The notes below the pieces were generated by a model. It was not told the origin of the DNA. It searched no databases and saw only the letters and a list, made by a program, of their open reading frames with translations. Made by a program: the position numbers and the translations under genes. 8,441 bases of DNA from an uncultured Actinomycetes bacterium (GTDB taxonomy: Bacteria; Actinomycetota; Acidimicrobiia; Acidimicrobiales; Acidimicrobilacustridaceae), in contig CAMFLJ010000153.1 of the NCBI GenBank assembly GCA_945957335.1, positions 1 to 8,441 of the forward strand. Reading direction: 5' to 3'. Shown piece after piece: positions 4,959-8,441 of this stretch. Every line of letters starts with the position of its first letter. The stretch's first letter is position 1.

Positions 4959-6476
4959 GTGCCGAACCTCCGCCTCCCCCGGCTGCCGTCGCGCGCCGGG
5001 ACGGCGCTGACCGCGGTGGTCGGGGGCCTCTGCCTCGCCGCCTCGGTGCCCCCGTGGGGCTGGTGGCCCCTCGCGTTCGTCGGCGTCGCCCTGTGGGACC
5101 GGCTCCTGGCCGGCGCCCCGGCCAAGGCCCGGTTCCTGCGCTCGTGGCTGCTGGGCGTGTGCTGGCTCGGGCCGGCGATGCTCTGGATGTTCGACCTCAC
5201 CGCGCCCGGCTACCCGGTGGCCGTCGCCGTCTTCGGTGCCTACGTCGGCGTGGCCGGCCTGGCCGTGCCGGGCCGCGCCGACCGGTCGTGGGTGCGGTGG
5301 CTGGCCGTGCCCGGCGCCTTCACCCTGGCCGAGGCCGCCCGCTGGACGTTCCCCTTCGGTGGCGTGCCGCTCGCCACCACGGCCATGAGCCAGGCCGCCG
5401 CGCCCCTCGGTCAGGTCGCCCGGGTGCTGTGCGCGATCGGCGTGGTGTTCTTCGTCGGCGTCGGCGGCGTGGCGCTCTCGGCCGCCTACGAGCGGCGATG
5501 GCGCTGGGCCGCGGGCGCAGCCGCGGCGGTCGTGCTGGCCTCGGCGCTCGCGGTGCTGGCCCCCTCGGGCCACGACCTGCGCCCCATCGAGGTCGCCATC
5601 GTCCAGGGTGGCGGAAAGCAGGGAACCCGGGCGGCCAACACCGACGCCCGCGAGGTGTTCCAGCGCCACCTCGACGCCTCCGCCCTCGTGGTGCCCCCGG
5701 TCGACCTGGTGCTGTGGCCCGAGAACGTGGTCGACGTCGAGGGCCCGATCTCCACCCACACCGAGGGCCAGAAGCTCTCCGCCCTGGCCCGCTCGCTCGA
5801 CGCCACCGTCATCGCCGGCGTCACCGAGGGCGAGGGGCCCGAGGAGTTCGTGAACGCGTCGGTCGTGTACCTGCCCGACGGCACGGAGGCCGGCCGCTAC
5901 GAGAAGGTGCGGCGGGTGCCGTTCGGCGAGTACGTCCCGTTCCGGGGCCTGATCGAGTCGATCGCCGGGAAGGGCGCCGGGCTGCCCGAGCGCGACGCCC
6001 GGGCCGGCACCGGGCCCGCGGTGCTCGACACCCCGGTCGGCCGCGTCGGCGTGTCGATCTCGTGGGAGATCTTCTTCACCAACCGGGGCCGCGACGCCAC
6101 GCTCCACGGCGGCCAGATCCTCCTGAACCCCACCAACGGCTCGAGCTACTGGCTCACCCAGGTGCAGACCCAGCAGGTCGCGTCGAGCCGGCTCCGGGCG
6201 ATCGAGTCGGGGCGCTGGGTCCTGCAGGCCGCGCCGACCGGGTTCAGCGCGGTGGTCGACCCCGACGGCCGGGTGATCGCCCGCACCTCGATCTCCGAGC
6301 AGGCGGTGCTGCAGGAGGTCGTGGCCCTGCGGGACGGCGACACCATCGCCACGGTGATCGGCCCGCTGCCGGTGGTGGTGCTCTCGGCGCTGATGGTGGC
6401 CCTCGCGTGGCTGCTCGAGTGGCGGCGTGGCCGCCGCCGGGACGAGGTCGATGACGCCGGGCCGTCGGTCGCCTAG
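4959..6476 (+). CDS. lnt: Apolipoprotein N-acyltransferase (Lnt) homolog with Ser at the catalytic Cys position
   Basis: Lnt adds the third acyl chain to the N-terminal Cys of lipoproteins at the outer face of the membrane. The 505-residue product has a hydrophobic N-terminal region (about 14-202, roughly seven helices), a nitrilase-type domain (about 208-460) and a final helix (466-486), the standard Lnt plan. Conserved positions are Glu255 in LVLWPEN, Lys316 in RYEKVRRVPFGEY, Glu324 in the same motif and Glu370 in ISWE. Spacings Lys316-Glu324 (8), Lys316-Ser368 (52) and Ser368-Glu370 (2) equal those in E. coli between K335, E343, C387 and E389. Position 368, the acyl-accepting Cys, is Ser (TCG). 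GTG 4959 was chosen because the family N-terminus begins there; GTG 4944 is also in frame. The open frame reaches back to 4695, overlapping the opposing gene, and is rejected. The stop overlaps the dtd stop. Confidence 0.88.
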   Translation: MPNLRLPRLPSRAGTALTAVVGGLCLAASVPPWGWWPLAFVGVALWDRLLAGAPAKARFLRSWLLGVCWLGPAMLWMFDLTAPGYPVAVAVFGAYVGVAGLAVPGRADRSWVRWLAVPGAFTLAEAARWTFPFGGVPLATTAMSQAAAPLGQVARVLCAIGVVFFVGVGGVALSAAYERRWRWAAGAAAAVVLASALAVLAPSGHDLRPIEVAIVQGGGKQGTRAANTDAREVFQRHLDASALVVPPVDLVLWPENVVDVEGPISTHTEGQKLSALARSLDATVIAGVTEGEGPEEFVNASVVYLPDGTEAGRYEKVRRVPFGEYVPFRGLIESIAGKGAGLPERDARAGTGPAVLDTPVGRVGVSISWEIFFTNRGRDATLHGGQILLNPTNGSSYWLTQVQTQQVASSRLRAIESGRWVLQAAPTGFSAVVDPDGRVIARTSISEQAVLQEVVALRDGDTIATVIGPLPVVVLSALMVALAWLLEWRRGRRRDEVDDAGPSVA

Positions 6477-6910
6477 AGCTCGACGAGCACCGTGGTGGGC
6501 CCGTCGTTGACGAGCGCCACCCGCATCATCGCCCCGAAGCGGCCGGTGGCCACCGTGGCCCCGAGGTGGCGCAGGTGGGCCACGACCTCGTCGACCAGCG
6601 GCTCGGCCACGGGGCCCGGTGCCGCGGCGGTCCAGCTCGGCCGGCGGCCCTTCCGGGTGTCGCCGTAGAGCGTGAACTGGGAGATGACGAGCAGCTCGGC
6701 GCCGCACTCGTCGGCCCCGACGCCCATGCGGCCGTCGGCGTCCTCGAAGAGCCGCAGGGTCCAGAGCTTCGACGCCATCTTGTGGGCCGTCGCCGCGTCG
6801 TCGTCGTGGGTGACCCCGAGCAGCACGCAGAGGCCGCGGCCGACCGCCCCGACCACCTCCCCGTCGACGCTGACCGACGCCTCCGACACCCGCTGCACCA
6901 CCGCTCGCAC
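6473..6910 (-). CDS. dtd: D-aminoacyl-tRNA deacylase
   Basis: Dtd is a cytosolic proofreading enzyme that removes D-amino acids (and Gly mischarged on tRNA-Ala) from tRNA. The 145-residue product equals the usual bacterial length. It starts MRAVVQRVSEASVSVDG and has the active-site segment SQFTLYGDTRKGRRP (Ser77, Phe79, Thr80). It ends with the Gly-cisPro motif NxGPxT as NDGPTT (Gly137-Pro138), all at the numbers seen in E. coli Dtd. The GTG at 6910 was preferred over the ATG-equivalent frame start at 6949, because family proteins begin at MRAVVQRV and the extra 13 residues are only Pro/Gly/Arg. No strong ribosome site is visible, so initiation may be weak or leaderless. It converges with lnt, with the two TAG stops overlapping in a CTAG. 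The adjacent divergent gene is the AAA+ ATPase. Confidence 0.95.
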   Translation of the reverse strand: MRAVVQRVSEASVSVDGEVVGAVGRGLCVLLGVTHDDDAATAHKMASKLWTLRLFEDADGRMGVGADECGAELLVISQFTLYGDTRKGRRPSWTAAAPGPVAEPLVDEVVAHLRHLGATVATGRFGAMMRVALVNDGPTTVLVEL

Positions 6911-6943
6911 GACCGCCGGTCTACCAGGGCGACCCGGCCCCGC

Positions 6944-6955
6944 CGGCACGTGCCG
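6944..6955. promoter_or_regulatory. 12-bp perfect palindrome plus a repeated half-site in a divergent promoter region
   Basis: CGGCACGTGCCG at 6944-6955 is a perfect palindrome. Its right part, ACGTGCCG (6948-6955), recurs at 6973-6980, 25 bases on. Both lie in the 122-base gap between the divergent dtd and AAA+ genes, where an operator would be expected. No clear -35/-10 pair was found nearby. The sequence symmetry is seen; regulatory use is inferred. Confidence 0.33.
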
Positions 6956-7032
6956 CTCAGGGAACGGCCGCGACGTGCCGATGCTTGGTGCTCACGGCGA
7001 GAGAACCACCGCACACGGGAGACGAAGCACAC

Positions 7033-8441
7033 ATGGAGTGGCGAGCCGCGCCCGGCGTCGACGTGTCGATGCCCCGATCGCTGAGCGACCTCGGCGTCCC
7101 CGAGGCCCTGGTGCACGACATCGTGCTCCGACAGGCCGTCACCATGGGCCGCACGTCGACCCTCCAGCTCAGCAACCGCCTCGCCGTCGGCCCCGGCCTG
7201 ATGACGAAGGTGGTCGAGGACCTCCGGGACCTCCAGTTCCTCGAGGTCACCGGCATCGACGGGCGCAACTACCAGCTCGCCCCCACCGACGCCGGGCGCC
7301 GCCAGGCCAAGGACCGCATGCAGCTCTCGCGCTACGTGGGCCCCGTGCCGGTGAACCTGGAGGCCTACACCGCCACCATCCGGGCCCAGCAGGCCTCGCC
7401 CCGCATCGACCTCGAGGCCCTGAAGCAGGCGTTCTCCGACCTCGTGGTGAGCGATCAGCTCCTGCGCGAGCTCGGCCCCGCGGCCATCGCCGGCGGTGCC
7501 ATGTTCCTGTACGGGCCCCCCGGCACCGGCAAGTCCTCGATCGCCGAGCGACTGCTGCGGATCTACGGCGACCTCGTGCTCGTGCCCCACGCGGTCGAGG
7601 TCGACAGCCAGATCATCAACGTGTTCGACCCGGTCGTGCACAAGCCCGCCGAGCAGCAGCCCCCCGGCATCGACCGCCGCTGGGTGCTCTGCCACCGACC
7701 GTGCGTGATCGTGGGCGGCGAGCTCGGCCCCGAGATGCTGGACCTCAAGTACCAGCGCGACAGCGGCACCTACGTGGCCCCGCTCCAGATGCAGGCCAAC
7801 AACGGCATCCTCGTCATCGACGACTTCGGCCGGCAGGCCAACCTCACCCCCGAGGCCCTGCTCAACCGCTGGATCGTGCCGCTCGACCGCCAGAAGGACC
7901 ACCTCACCCTCGACCACGGCGTGAAGTTCGACATCCCGTTCGACGCCAAGATCGTGTTCTCGACCAACCTGCAGCCCGAGACCCTCGGCGACGAGGCGTT
8001 CTTCCGGCGCATCCAGTCGAAGGTGCTGGTGCCGTCCATCACCGACGACATGTTCGACGAGGTCCTCCGCCGGGTGTGCGCCGCCCAGGGCGTGGCCATC
8101 GTCCCCGGCGCCCCGGAGCACCTGCGCCGCACCAGCCGCGAGCTGGGCGACGGCGACCTGCGCCCCTACCTCCCCGCCGCGGTGTGCAAGATCCTGCGCT
8201 CGATCTGCTCGTTCGAGGGGCTCGAGCCCGAGCTGAGCCCGACGATGATCGACCGGGTCGCCCACCTCTACTTCACCCACACCGACGACCGGGGTGGCGA
8301 CGTCGCGGTGGCCGCCGGCCCCCGCCGCCGGGTCACCATGCCCAGCGGCTCGGAGGAGGCACCCGCGCACCGCCCGAGCGCCCCCGTCGCGGCCCCCCAG
8401 CCCGCCTCGGCGGCCGCTCCCGCCGCGGTGATGGCCAGCAG
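7033..8441 (+). CDS. AAA+ ATPase with N-terminal winged-helix-like domain (3' end outside window)
   Basis: At least 469 residues are visible and the frame is still open at base 8441. Residues about 20-100 look like a winged-helix domain: 'TMGRTSTLQLSNRLAV', a helix 'LMTKVVEDLRDLQFL', then 'DGRNYQLAPTDAGRRQA', as in MarR/transcription-factor wings. The AAA+ module has Walker A GPPGTGKS (161-168), Walker B ILVIDD (259-264, with Asp264 where Glu is usual), sensor-1 Asn312 in FSTN and a candidate arginine finger in FFRRIQSK (325-326). About 90 residues separate Walker A from Walker B, longer than in minimal AAA+ proteins. After about 420 the chain becomes Ala/Pro-rich and disordered. GGGAG (7017-7021) lies 11 bases before ATG 7033. 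I recall similar unnamed ATPases near pilus or secretion genes, but cannot assign a function here. It is not a typical MoxR by its Walker B. Confidence 0.82.
   Translation, partial: MEWRAAPGVDVSMPRSLSDLGVPEALVHDIVLRQAVTMGRTSTLQLSNRLAVGPGLMTKVVEDLRDLQFLEVTGIDGRNYQLAPTDAGRRQAKDRMQLSRYVGPVPVNLEAYTATIRAQQASPRIDLEALKQAFSDLVVSDQLLRELGPAAIAGGAMFLYGPPGTGKSSIAERLLRIYGDLVLVPHAVEVDSQIINVFDPVVHKPAEQQPPGIDRRWVLCHRPCVIVGGELGPEMLDLKYQRDSGTYVAPLQMQANNGILVIDDFGRQANLTPEALLNRWIVPLDRQKDHLTLDHGVKFDIPFDAKIVFSTNLQPETLGDEAFFRRIQSKVLVPSITDDMFDEVLRRVCAAQGVAIVPGAPEHLRRTSRELGDGDLRPYLPAAVCKILRSICSFEGLEPELSPTMIDRVAHLYFTHTDDRGGDVAVAAGPRRRVTMPSGSEEAPAHRPSAPVAAPQPASAAAPAAVMAS

Noticed and set aside
4137..6707. 856-residue open frame on the minus strand across lnt, TMEM175 and dtd
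   Set aside because: It overlaps well-recognised genes in other frames, and its translation is Arg/Gly/His/Pro-rich low-complexity typical of antisense frames in GC-rich DNA.
6911..6949. 13-residue N-terminal extension of dtd
   Set aside because: Family members begin at MRAVVQRV, and starting at GTG 6910 gives exactly the canonical 145 residues.
6526..8370. 614-residue open frame on the minus strand opposite the AAA+ gene and dtd
   Set aside because: It is antisense to the AAA+ domain with clear Walker motifs; the translation is repetitive Val/Gly/Asp/His-rich with no family pattern.
1..8441. CRISPR array, insertion sequence, tRNA or rRNA
   Set aside because: No regularly spaced long direct repeats, terminal inverted repeats with transposase, cloverleaf or rRNA-like segments were seen on either strand.

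Overview
This is a very GC-rich, densely coded window with frequent GTG starts. The gene families (coproporphyrinogen/protoporphyrinogen oxidase, secreted NlpC/P60 peptidase, APH-fold kinase, TMEM175 channel, membrane Lnt, Dtd) fit a high-GC actinobacterium. An Acidimicrobiia-type lineage (Iamia/Ilumatobacter-like) is my best guess, from overall style and not from any marker gene. I see no rRNA, tRNA, CRISPR array, insertion sequence, integrase or phage gene, so this reads as ordinary chromosome.

Layout, left to right. (1) 1-897 (+): C-terminal part of a heme-pathway FAD oxidase, followed by a strong GC hairpin. (2) 898-1147: a 250-base control region with three pairs of 11-base-spaced pentamers and a long hairpin that reaches into the next start codon. 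(3) 1148-2423 (+): a two-gene unit, a secreted NlpC/P60 cell-wall peptidase and a carboxylesterase-type alpha/beta hydrolase 4 bases downstream. (4) 2457-3407 (-): an APH-fold small-molecule kinase, convergent with (3). (5) 3408-3553: a divergent promoter region with a 12-bp perfect palindrome between a candidate -35 and -10. (6) 3554-4192 (+): a membrane-anchored protein with a PCu(A)C-like domain whose copper ligands are gone. (7) 4214-4915 (-): a six-helix TMEM175/DUF1211-type potassium channel subunit. (8) 4959-6476 (+): an apolipoprotein N-acyltransferase (Lnt) homolog with Ser at the catalytic Cys position. (9) 6473-6910 (-): D-aminoacyl-tRNA deacylase, sharing a CTAG with the lnt stop. 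(10) 7033-8441 (+): a winged-helix plus AAA+ ATPase that runs off the right edge.

Most genes alternate in strand, so beyond the 1148-2423 pair there is little operon structure. The shared theme is the cell envelope: a wall peptidase, a lipoprotein acyltransferase, a membrane-tethered copper-chaperone-like domain and a channel. No multi-gene novel system is evident. The more interesting points are active-site losses in two recognisable families (Lnt Cys to Ser; PCu(A)C without ligands) and the repeat-rich region upstream of the NlpC/P60 gene.
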